Part shown: in pieces, positions 36,167-45,860 of the stretch
Layout of the letters: the number at the start of each line of letters is the position of its first letter
How positions within the stretch are numbered: the stretch's first letter is position 1
DNA from: Calvatia gigantea
Taxonomy: Eukaryota > Basidiomycota > Agaricomycetes > Agaricales > Lycoperdaceae
Direction of reading: 5' to 3'
Length of the DNA stretch: 64,000 nucleotides
NCBI GenBank assembly: GCA_025093985.1
Contig: JACAAK010000011.1
Span: forward strand, 558,001 to 622,000
Position numbers and translations under genes: made by a program
Notes under the pieces: model-generated
What the model saw: only the letters and a program-made list of their open reading frames with translations
Databases searched by the model: none
What the model was told of the DNA's origin: nothing

Positions 36167-38635
36167 TTAGACGATAGACCCAGCAAGTGACGCGATTGAT
36201 CGCTCCGGCCTGAGTTCAACAGGTAGCCCCGCATCTTTCCAAGCCTTATACCCTCCAATCATATCTGTCGCATTGAGTAGACCTAACTGTTGCAGCGAAT
36301 GCGCAGCCAAACTACCAAAGAAAAAATATCAGTCTTCTACCACCACCCACGATTTGCCATAGGACGCACCTGGAAGTATATCCTTCCTGACAAAACACAA
36401 TGACCCTCAAATCATACCGATCCGCAATCGGCAGACGCGCCTCACACCTCGGATCAAACCTCCACTCCAAAACGTTTCGCTCAATAACCAATGCGCTCCG
36501 AATCAACCCAAACTCGTCCCTCTGGGCTTGCGGTCGAATATCCACTAGGATAACTGGTACATCCATCAAGTTGTCGCGAAGCTCAGTAATCGCCTGACGA
36601 GGTGTGATACGTTGGAGCTGTGCCCGAACTTCTGAGAGGATGGTGCCAATAGATTTGGAGCCGGGAGGTGGACTTCGTGGATCCAAGGGTGTACGAGATG
36701 CAGAGCGGAGGAGGAATTGGAGGATATCGAAATCAAAGGAGGATACATTGAGATTTTTGATTTTCGCTAGGTATTCTGTTTCAATGGCAGTCATAATCCC
36801 GTCCGCATATTCAGGGCTGGTTTGGGAAGAAGAGAAAGAGCCTTCCGAGAGTCTACCGATGAATTTTGACGAACAGAGTTGGATCGCGCGTGAGGTGATG
36901 TCTTTAGAGGAGGAAGTTATAAATAAAATTCCCGGAACGGTAGGTGTGGCGGTTGTGGTGACCAGAAATAGGTAGGGAGCGTTGTTGAGCGTGAATGAGG
37001 AGGTGAGAGAGGATGCAATAAGATGAACGAAGGATATATCGTCCGGCCCAGAGGCGGAGGAGGCATCTGCAATTCCTGTTCGTACTCCTATCACTCGAAT
37101 AAGCAAAGATTAACAGAACAAGGGAAATGATTTACCATCGACTAAACTAGCTTTCGAAATTGTCCGGAAAGCAATCTCGCTAGCAACCTGGCTCCGCACA
37201 GAATCCAATGTCCGCATAGGCGCCGGCGACGGGTCACTGGGGATAAGAACTGCTTGCGCCGGCTGTGAAATCCCACTCGACACAGTACTTTCTGAGTAAT
37301 ATCCCTTCCCATCAGGGACTCCCCCTTGATAGCATAATCGTTCCTGTCCCCATCCTTGCTGGCGTTAAGTCAGAATTTCGTTTCGCTCCTGCGCTTTGAA
37401 CCGGATTCGTAATACTTTCGCGGTCCCGGCGCCGAAGCAATTTGACAGGAGACGGCGGATAGATACCAAGTCATATCTGGGCCGGAGTCAGTTTGACTAC
37501 CATTAATTCCGGCAGGGTCAAGCGACGACGCCAATGCCAGGCGACTCATGACCTGGTATTGACCTCTGAGGGGATCCGAGGTGTGACGATAAAGGCGGAG
37601 TCGATTGCCTTGATCCATTGTGTAGAGGTAGCCGTCTGTGTATTGGGAGGTGATGATGGGTGCATTGTGTTTGTTGGCGTTTCGTGGTACTGACGTGTGG
37701 GTGGTGATGGTGGTGGCTGGGAATGGGGAAGATCCGGATTTGAATTTGCAGCCTCGCTCATGTATCGGTTGTGGGAAGCGTAGGATAAGGGTGTCGTCGT
37801 TCGAGGAGATTCTGAAGGTGGGACGATCAGAAACTGTGAAGGGTGAAATACGTCTCGGGCAGTGAGGGTCGATCGCGAGTCGTTTTTGGGGGATGAATAC
37901 GCAGGTAGGCTCGGAGACTGACGTCTTGCGTGAACGCAGTGAACCGCTGTTGTCTTTGACATCCTGCGTCATCTCCGCCAACTCTTTTTCCAGCTTCTCC
38001 CGCTTTCGCAGGAGCGAAGGTGACACGGCGGTTGATGCGATAGAACCCGGAGAGGGGGGAACATCCTCCTCCAAACCTGAATCCTTTCGCTCTGGGGAAG
38101 GAGTAGTGGGGATGATTCCATTGCGCAAGGAAGCAGGCTGCTTGGGTGAAGCATGATGTTCGGCTTGGGCAGGTGCGGGATGTGGTTGTCCTCCTCTTGT
38201 AAGCTCAGGTGGAAAACGAATTGAACTTGGAGTGCTTGATCTGTAATCGTCTGCGGTACGTACTGATAGTGATTGCGGTCGCGCCATCTCATGACGATGC
38301 CGATGTGTTAACGGTGCAGCTTGAGAATCTGCTGGGATTGTATTCGGGGTGATCCCTTCGCGTAACTCCGCAAGCTGGGCGTCAAGCGGTGGCATGGGTT
38401 CTGTAATGGATGACATGCGTGCCCTGGGAGGCTGGCGCCCTTGCAAAGGGGACCAGCCTGACGCGGGTTGTGTGGAAAATGTTTCATGACGCCGTCCTAT
38501 GAAAGGTAGAGTAGTATATCGCGGGGGCGGAGAACGTCGCATGGGTACATAAGCTGGCGTTGTTGAGGAGCGTTGTATTGTCGCCCCTTCGCGTTGACTG
38601 CGTTCTGAGATAGATTGTGGGGGAAATGTAGACAT
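36167..38635 (-). CDS. rhodanese-domain protein with long disordered N-terminus
   Basis: Proposed exons 38635-37402, 37354-37136, 37087-36370 and 36311-36167 (introns 47, 48 and 58 nt) sum to exactly 772 codons. The N-terminal third is Ser/Pro-rich and disordered with a short coiled coil (LLRKREKLEKELAEMTQDV). The C-terminus is a rhodanese-like fold with MDVPVILVDIRPQAQRDEFG, FCQEGYTSSLAAHSLQQLG and MIGGYKAWKDAGLPVE; the catalytic Cys sits in the loop CQEGYT. Sulfurtransferase activity is plausible but untested. The middle (NNAPYLFLVTT...ILFITSSSKD) I do not recognise. The join of the first two exons (donor GTTCAAAG) is the weakest point; if wrong, these are two adjacent genes. The first 160 codons are duplicated at 40743-41219. 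Confidence 0.6.
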
Positions 38636-39361
38636 CGAGTTCAGATTGAGCGCGTTGACGGTGTAGTTGCGATCACCATGGACGATTCGTAAAGCTTGAA
38701 GCTTAAAGCATCAGTCGCAACTAACTAAATTCCGAAAATCATGATGAGTGTTTGTTCGAGTGTGCAAGAAAACTCTTACGTCACCAGTCGGCCAGATCTC
38801 CTCCACCGCCAAGCCCCCGTGCCACCGTATGCCTGGCACTTTTGAACGGCAGACTGACCTGACTGACAGAGAATATGAGAATATCCAGAGTATTGGTAGG
38901 ATGGATCTAGAAAATAGGGAACGGGGGGCATTCAATACACCCCAGCTTTCGAACCTCGTAACATGTCAACACCAAGCACGCAAGAGCGTACAAACGTTCA
39001 CCAATTCGGATATAACGCGTTGTAATTTATTGGTTGCTGCCGTTTATCAACCTTAGAAGGACGATATATCTGGTGTTATTACACGCTCGAACTCTGAACC
39101 GATATCAAGTACGGTTTTTGCTTCCACCCGTCAGGATCAGCATTAAGAAGAAATGTATTAACGATCAAATTCATATTTAATGTCAATGATCTTCGAAATC
39201 ATATTATCTCAGGCCGTAGACTGGCCCCTTGACTGACATCATTGCTAATCCCCACACCCAGAATTTCGCTCCCAATGTCTCATTTAAAGTTACGCTTCCG
39301 GTTTAGTCCTTGTTCAGCACCAACCCATCCCAGTCAACAACCTTCAGCTTCAGCTTCCGTC

Positions 39362-40490
39362 ATGCAGCCCTCAAACCACATTCCCGGCGATTCAGATCCT
39401 CACGATCTCAATTTCCATAATTCGCAATTATGCAAGCTTCCTCCCGATATCCTCGGAAAAAAACATCCGCAACTCGGGTGGATTGGGATTGGATGTCCAT
39501 TTTATTTCGCCACCAGACGAGGATGTTAAAAGTGGGGACCATGCGATTCCGGGTGGTGATGTATTTGACATGCTATTCACTCGCCACCCCCAAGCTGGAA
39601 TTCGTAGAGTTCCGCCACTACTGCTACATACCAGAGTGGGCACCGCATATTAGTGCCGTCTTCAAAGCAGGCCACCTCACACGTCTCAAACGGCTTGAGC
39701 TTGGGACCCCATATACTTGGGATCTGGGTAACATCCCGCTATCAATGTTGAACGCTCCCCAGCTGCACGCAGTCGGGTAAGGAGCTAGTAGTCAGCTTGT
39801 ATTCAAGTCCCCATGGTCTCGATTAACGCGCCTTTCTCTTTCTTATTTCAATCACGCGACGGTCCTCGACACAATCGTGTAGTGTGTCAATTTGGAGCTT
39901 CTGGAGTGTTTGGACTGCCACGCAACATTTATACAGGATGTTCACCCCAGGCCGCACTCCCACTGAGCTTCCCATCGTCACTCACTTTCCTTGGCCTGAC
40001 ATTTATAGGGCACCATAATGAACGTATTTTGCACGACGCCTTCCCTTCTTCAACCAGCCTTGAAAAGCTTCGACTCCTGTTCCCGGCCTGGAGCAACCCA
40101 AAAATAATCGAGTTGCTCATTTTCCACCCAACCACCATTGGTTTCGGTGAGGGTGTCAACCCTGATTCACCTCACCCTTCCACAGCTCACCAACCTCAGT
40201 ATCACTACTGAGACCCTTGGTGAAATTGATTCTTCCACCTACTCTGACATGTTCGCTGCAATGCTCAGGGCAATACATTCACGTCGGACGACAAACGAAT
40301 GCAGTACACTTACGACATTCACCTTCTCGCACTTTATCCCCGCCGTCCTAGCCCCCATTTTTCGGTTCTCTCCCCAACAAGTGATTCATTTACAAGTGAA
40401 ATAAAGGCAATGGTGCGCGAGGGTTTGGAGGTTACGTTGATTTGGAACAGCGACGATGTTACAAAAAAATGGTTAAATCCAGATGATTAA
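39362..40490 (+). pseudogene. F-box pseudogene P1 with internal deletion
   Basis: It begins MQPSNHIPGDSDPHDLNFHN and enters the F-box (CKLPPDILGKK). Then, relative to the copy at 43223, about 170 bp containing the rest of the F-box are missing, and the frame jumps. The LRR-like body follows in pieces (HISAVFKAGHLTRLKRLELG, LPLSFPSSLTFLGLTFIGHH) to TKKWLNPDD at 40490. Confidence 0.75.
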
Positions 40491-40628
40491 TGATGAAGTA
40501 AGACTTGATCAGCATTAATAGAAAATATGATATCCTTGGAATTTCGATTCGGCGACCCCTTAAGTGACATCAATGTCTCATTTGCACTTCTAGTTTTATA
40601 TTTATTCAGTGCTAACCTATCTCAGTCA

Positions 40629-40742
40629 ACAAGTCCGTCATGCAACCTTCAAACTACGTTCACAGTGATTCTGACCCTCACTATCTCAACTTTTGCAATT
40701 CACAAGTATGCAGGCTTCCTCCTGACATTCTTGGTGAAAATA
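40629..40742 (+). pseudogene. 5' fragment of the F-box gene P3, cut by the duplication junction
   Basis: Matches 43210-43325 (MQPSNYVHSDSDPHYLNFCN...LPPDILGE) and stops abruptly at the breakpoint, where antisense rhodanese-gene sequence begins. Confidence 0.88.
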
Positions 40743-41219
40743 TTCGGCTTGGGCAGGTGCGGGATGTGGTTGTCCTCCTCTTGTAAGCTCAGGTGGAAAA
40801 CGAATTGAACTCGGAGTGCTTGATCTGTAATCGTCTGCGGTACGTGCTGATAGTGATTGCGGTCGCGCCATCTCATGACGATGCCGATGTGTTAACGGTG
40901 CAGCTTGAGAATCTGCTGGGATTGTATTCGGGGTGATCCCTTCGCGAAACTCCGCAAGCTGGGCGTCAAGCGGTGGCATGGGTTCTGTAATGGATGACAT
41001 GCGTGCCCTGGGAGGCTGGCGCCCTTGCAAAGGGGACCAGCCTGACGCGGGTTGTGTGGAAAATGTTTCATGACGCCGTCCTATGAAAGGTAGAGTAGTA
41101 TATCGCGGGGGCGGAGAACGTCGCATGGGTACATAAGCTGGCGTTGTTGAGGAGCGTTGTATTGTCGCCCCTTCGCGTTGACTGCGTTCTGAGATAGATT
41201 GTGGGGGAAATGTAGACAT
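40743..41219 (-). pseudogene. truncated 5' copy of the rhodanese-domain gene
   Basis: From ATG 41219 the frame matches the first roughly 160 codons of the gene starting at 38635 (MSTFPPQSISERSQREGATI...). At 40743 it runs into the antisense strand of the F-box fragment, adding about 17 unrelated codons before a stop. The promoter is fully duplicated, so transcription is possible, but the rhodanese domain is absent. Confidence 0.85.
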
Positions 41220-41945
41220 CGAGTTCAGATTGAGCGCGTTGACGGTGTAGTTGCGATCACCATGGACGATTCGTAAAGCTTGAAGCTTAAAGCATCAGTC
41301 GCAACTAACTAAATTCCGAAAATCATGATGAGTGTTTGTTCGAGTGTGCAAGAAAACTCTCACGTCACCAGTCGGTCAGATCTCCTCCACCGCCAAGCCC
41401 CCGTGCCACCGTATGCCTGGCACTTTTGAACGGCAGACTGACCTGACTGACAGAGAATATGAGAATATCCAGAGTATTGGTAGGATGGATCTAGAAAATA
41501 GGGAACGGGGGGCATTCAATACACCCCAGCTTTCGAACCTCGTAACATGTCAACACCAAGCACGCAAGAGCGTACAAACGTTCACCAATTCGGATATAAC
41601 GCGTTGTAATTTATTGGTTGCTGCCGTTTATCAACCTTAGAAGGACGATATATCTGGTGTTATTACACGCTCGAACTCTGAACCGATATCAAGTACGGTT
41701 TTTGCTTCCACCCGTCAGGATCAGCATTAAGAAGAAATGTATTAACGATCAAATTCATATTTAATGTCAATGATCTTCGAAATCATATTATCTCAGGCCG
41801 TAGACTGGCCCCTTAACTGACATCATTGCTAATCCCCACACCCAGAATTTCGCTCCCAATGTCTCATTTAAAGTTACGCTTCCGGTTTAGTCCTTGTTCA
41901 GCACCAACCCATCCCAGTCAACAACCTTCAGCTTCAGCTTCCGTC

Positions 41946-43073
41946 ATGCAGCCCTCAAACCACATTCCCGGCGATTCAGATCCTCACGATCTCAATTTCC
42001 ATAATTCACAATTATGCAAGCTTCCTCCCGATATCCTCGGAAAAAAACATCCGCAACTCGGGTGGATTGGGATTGGATGTCCATTTTATTTCGCCACCAG
42101 ACGAGGATGTTAAAAGTGGGGACCATGCGATTCCGGGTGGTGATGTATTTGACATGCTATTCACTCGCCACCCCCAAGCTGGAATTCGTAGAGTTCCGCC
42201 ACTACTGCTACATACCAGAGTGGGCACCGCATATTAGTGCCGTCTTCAAAGCAGGCCACCTCACACGTCTCAAACGGCTTGAGCTTGGGACCCCATATGC
42301 TTGGGATCTGGGTAACATCCCGCTATCAATGTTGAACGCTCCCCAGCTGCACGCAGTCAGGTAAGGAGCTAGTAGTCAGCTTGTATTCAAGTGCCCATGG
42401 TCTCGATTAACGCCCCTTTCTCTTTCTTATTTCAATCACGCGACGGTCCTCGACACAATCGTGTAGTGTGTCAATTTGGAGCTTCTGGAGTGTTTGGACT
42501 GCCACGCAACATTTATACAGGATGTTCACCCCAGGCCGCACTCCCACTGAGCTTCCCATCGTCACTCACTTTCCTTGGCCTGACATTTATAGGGCACCAT
42601 AATGAACGTATTTTGCACGACGCCTTCCCTTCTTCAACCAGCCTTGAAGCTTCGACTCCTGTTCCCGGCCTGGAGCAACCCAAAAATAATCGAGTTGCTC
42701 ATTTTCCACCCAACCACCATTGGTTTCGGTGAGGGTGTCAACCCTGATTCACCTCACCCTTCCACAGCTCACCAACCTCAGTATCACTACTGAGACCCTT
42801 GGTGAAATTGATTCTTCCACCTACTCTGACATGTTCGCTGCAATGCTCAGGGCAATACATTCACGTCGGACGACAAACGAATGCAGTACACTTACGACAT
42901 TCACCTTCTCGCACTTTAATCCCCGCCGTCCTAGCCCCCATTTTTCGGTTCTCTCCCCAACAAGTGATTCATTTACAAGTGAAATAAAGGCAATGGTGCG
43001 CGAGGGTTTGGAGGTTACGTTGATTTGGAACAGCGACGATGTTACAAAAAAATGGTTAAATCCAGATGATTAA
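41946..43073 (+). pseudogene. F-box pseudogene P2 (duplicate of P1)
   Basis: Near-identical copy of P1, 2584 bp downstream, sharing the internal F-box deletion. Private differences include a 2-bp deletion near 42647 (CTTGAAGCTTC against CTTGAAAAGCTTC) and a 1-bp insertion near 42918. Confidence 0.82.
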
Positions 43074-43222
43074 TGATGAAGTAAGACTTGATCAGCATTA
43101 ATAGAAAATATGATATCCTTGGAATTTCGATTCGGCGACCCCTTAAGTGACATCAATGTCTCATTTGCACTTCTAGTTTTATATTTATTCAGTGCTAACC
43201 TATCTCAGTCAACAAGTCCGTC

Positions 43223-44651
43223 ATGCAACCTTCAAACTACGTTCACAGTGATTCTGACCCTCACTATCTCAACTTTTGCAATTCACAAGTATGCAGGCTT
43301 CCTCCTGACATTCTTGGTGAAATATTCCAACTCTCATGCAATACGTCATATGGGCCCTCGTGGACCCGTCCCCTTTCTCCACTTGCATTGTCTCGTGTTT
43401 GTTCGTACTGGCGCAACGTTGCGGGTTCCACACCCCAAATCTGGAGGTTTCTCAAGCTTGGGGAAAAATCAATATACTCAACCTCTTCATCTGCAATTCG
43501 GGTGGACTTGGATTAGACGTCCAGATATTTTCAAGCCCAAACAGAGACGTGAAAACTGGGGAGCATGCGATTCCGGGTGGTGATGTGTTCGACGTTCTAT
43601 TCACCCGTCACCCCTCCAAGTTGGAATTTGTAAAGTTCTCTTGGCACATACCACAGTGGACACCCCATATAAGTGCCGTCTCCGAAGCAGGTCACCTCAC
43701 ACGCCTCAAGTGGCTTAAGGTCGGGTCATTGTCTGGTTACATATGGACTGGGGGTAACGTCATGTTCCCAGTCTCGAATGTTCCCCAGTTGCACACTATC
43801 GAGTTGGCTGGTAATCTGGTTGTATTTAAGTGCCCATGGTCCCAAATAAGGCGCCTCTCTCTTTCTTTTGTCGGTTGCACTAGGGCTTTCGACATCATCG
43901 TGCAGTGTGTCAATGTGGAGTTTCTGGAGTGTCTGGACTGCCGCGCACCACCCAGAGACGTTATTCACCCTAGGTCTGCTGTGCTTCCGCATTTGCAGCA
44001 TCTCACGTGCACGAGCGACAAGGGGGGAGGAACACTCTGGGACACGTACTTTCAATATTTCGAACTTCCATCTCTCAAAACCCTCATTATCGACTCTGTG
44101 TCTAGGTTCGCATTCCCACTGAGCTTCCCATCGTCACTCACTTCCCTTTTCATGACATTTAAATTCGGTCACGACGATGTGCATATTTTGCGCAATGCCT
44201 TTTCCTCTTTAATCAACCTTGAAAAACTTCAAGTGAAGTTCTGGGATAGAACTGTCCCAAGAGTTATTGAATTGCTCATTTTCCATCCAATTTCTGTTGG
44301 GCTCATTGTGGATACCTGTCCCAATTCACTCCGACTCCTTCCCCGGCTCACCAACCTCAGTATTATCACTGCAGTCAGTGGCGATATCGGACCTTCCACA
44401 TACTCTGATCTATTACCTCCATTGGTCGAGGCAATACATTCACGTTGGAAGACAAGGGAATGTCAGACACTTGCAAAATTCACCTTCTTACATGAAGATT
44501 TCTCCCGTCCCAGAGCCCATTTTTCAGTTCTCTCTACAGGGGTGATTCGTTTACAGGTGAATTAAGGGCACTGGTATGTGAAGGTTTGAAAATCACCTTG
44601 GTCTGGAATTCCAAAAATGTTACAAAGGAATGGTTAAATCTGGATGACTGA
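43223..44651 (+). pseudogene. F-box gene P3, frameshifted
   Basis: ATG 43223 opens MQPSNYVHSDSD and a full F-box: CRLPPDILGEIFQLSCN, SPLALSRVCSYWRNVAGSTP and QIWRFLKLGEK. At an A-run near 43468 the frame shifts by one base, and the LRR-like body continues (NILNLFICNSGGLGLDVQIF, GGDVFDVLFTRHPSKLEFV, LRLLPRLTNLSIITAV) to a stop at 44565. The family's usual C-terminus (LRALVCEGLKITLVWNSKNV, WLNLDD) lies in another frame and ends near 44651. Two one-base defects may reflect true decay or homopolymer errors; otherwise this is the most complete of the three local copies. Confidence 0.7.
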
Positions 44652-44849
44652 CGAACGTTGACTGAACAGTGAGGGGAAGCGTCGAAGAACCCAATGGTCC
44701 ACCGTTCAAGGAGCAGCTGCCCGGGGTCTATACCTTCATATTCCTGTAGTGAGGTCAGCTGGGGGTGCCACTTCTACATTGCGTCCTGAGGGCCTCTTAC
44801 TTAAACAACAGTGTCGTGGGGTATAGCCTGAGGGTGACATCTCAAGATT

Positions 44850-45257
44850 TCACCACTGCTTGAGTTCCGCTTCGTTGGCGTCCTCAACTCCATCACCTAT
44901 ATCATCCACCCGAATGCCGCTCACTGCTTCATCTGATTTTCCCTCTGCATTCCCCGTTGTTTCTCCTTTCTCTTCTTGGTCCGAGGGCTCGTCATCGGTG
45001 GCAGTTGAAGTTCCGGTGTCCTCGGCCATCTCCTCCACCCCCAACTCGATAGCCGTCGTTGCTGCCTCTGCCGAATTGTTGCCCGCCGTTTCTCCTGACG
45101 TTTGAGTCTCCTTTGCCTCATCACCAGCCACTTCTCCCGAAGGGGAAGGTTCCGTAGAAATTTCAATCTCGGGAACATCCTGAGCAGAGCATCGCTCAGC
45201 ATCTCCATCCGTGGCCTGTTTGTTCTTGTTCATCTCTTCCAGCCCCGGTTTCTGCAT
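44850..45257 (-). CDS. acidic low-complexity protein abutted by the LTR, possibly truncated
   Basis: From ATG 45257 (MQKPGLEEMNKNKQATDGD) an acidic Glu/Ala/Thr-rich frame of 135 codons runs to stop 44850. The frame stays open upstream straight into the retrotransposon's 5' LTR, whose edge is only 17 bp away. The element thus landed either in the 5' leader or inside the coding region; no matching N-terminal half was found beyond the element. Function unknown. Confidence 0.4.
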   Translation of the reverse strand: MQKPGLEEMNKNKQATDGDAERCSAQDVPEIEISTEPSPSGEVAGDEAKETQTSGETAGNNSAEAATTAIELGVEEMAEDTGTSTATDDEPSDQEEKGETTGNAEGKSDEAVSGIRVDDIGDGVEDANEAELKQW

Positions 45258-45273
45258 CTGCTTTTTCGCCCTG

Positions 45274-45683
45274 TGTTGAATCTCGATCCGTACCACTACG
45301 TTGGTTCAGTCTATTTATAGCTGAAACGGGTTCTTGAGTACTTCACTCTTGAAGAGAGATAACGGACAATGTACTAGACCGCACTCTAGGTTGCTGGTCA
45401 TGGTCTATTAAATAGAACAATGTACGCAGTATGCTCTGTATATGCTACTGGCAGATAAGACCTCACCTGTATTAGGTAGAACGGCGCACAGACCAGAGAC
45501 ATTAGATATATAAGACCTATGTAGTATGCGTACATTCTTTAGACAATCCAGTCTACACTTCTGCCCAACATTCCACTAAGATATCCACTAGCTACAGTCT
45601 ATAACTACCATCTCAACAAACCCAGTGAGTACGACTCCCCTCCGCCACTAGCGTAGAGCTACCGTGGTGTACTCGTCTTAACA
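45274..45683 (+). repeat. 5' long terminal repeat of copia element
   Basis: It begins TGTTGAATCTCGATCC and ends CGTCTTAACA, that is TG..CA, with short inverted ends TGTTGA/TTAACA. It contains TATA-like sequences at 45309 and about 45504 (GATATATAAG). Length 410 bp. Confidence 0.8.
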
Positions 45684-45697
45684 GGTTATGGGCCCCG
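45684..45697 (+). other. primer binding site, half-tRNA type (initiator Met)
   Basis: GGTTATGGGCCCC follows the LTR directly. With one mismatch it is complementary to the anticodon stem-loop of initiator tRNA-Met (GGGCTCATAACC), as in Ty5/copia-type elements that prime from a tRNA half-molecule rather than the 3' end. Confidence 0.65.
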
Positions 45698-45860
45698 ACC
45701 GCCGCTCACTCCGACCGCGTTTAACAACGCTGGTAGAGTGTAGGAGGCTATGGTCATACGCAACCTGGGAGACGGTGGTCCTTTGGTCCATTTGATCCCT
45801 GTGTCTGCCCCATGTTGCGACGCGTGCATCACGCACTGCAGTCCTACATGATGCTAACGC

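Larger units (their letters stand above)
38159..40742. repeat. direct tandem duplication, unit 1 (2.58 kb)
   Basis: 38159-40742 and 40743-43325 are near identical at an offset of 2584 bp; I count about 15 base differences and two small indels, roughly 99.4% identity. The unit holds the 5' part and promoter of the rhodanese gene, a whole F-box pseudogene and the first 110 bp of the next F-box gene. Confidence 0.93.
40743..43325. repeat. direct tandem duplication, unit 2 (2.58 kb)
   Basis: Second copy of 38159-40742. The junction at 40741-40744 joins F-box sequence TTGGTGAAAATA to rhodanese-gene sequence TTCGGCTTGGG with about 3 bp of microhomology and one extra A. Confidence 0.93.
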
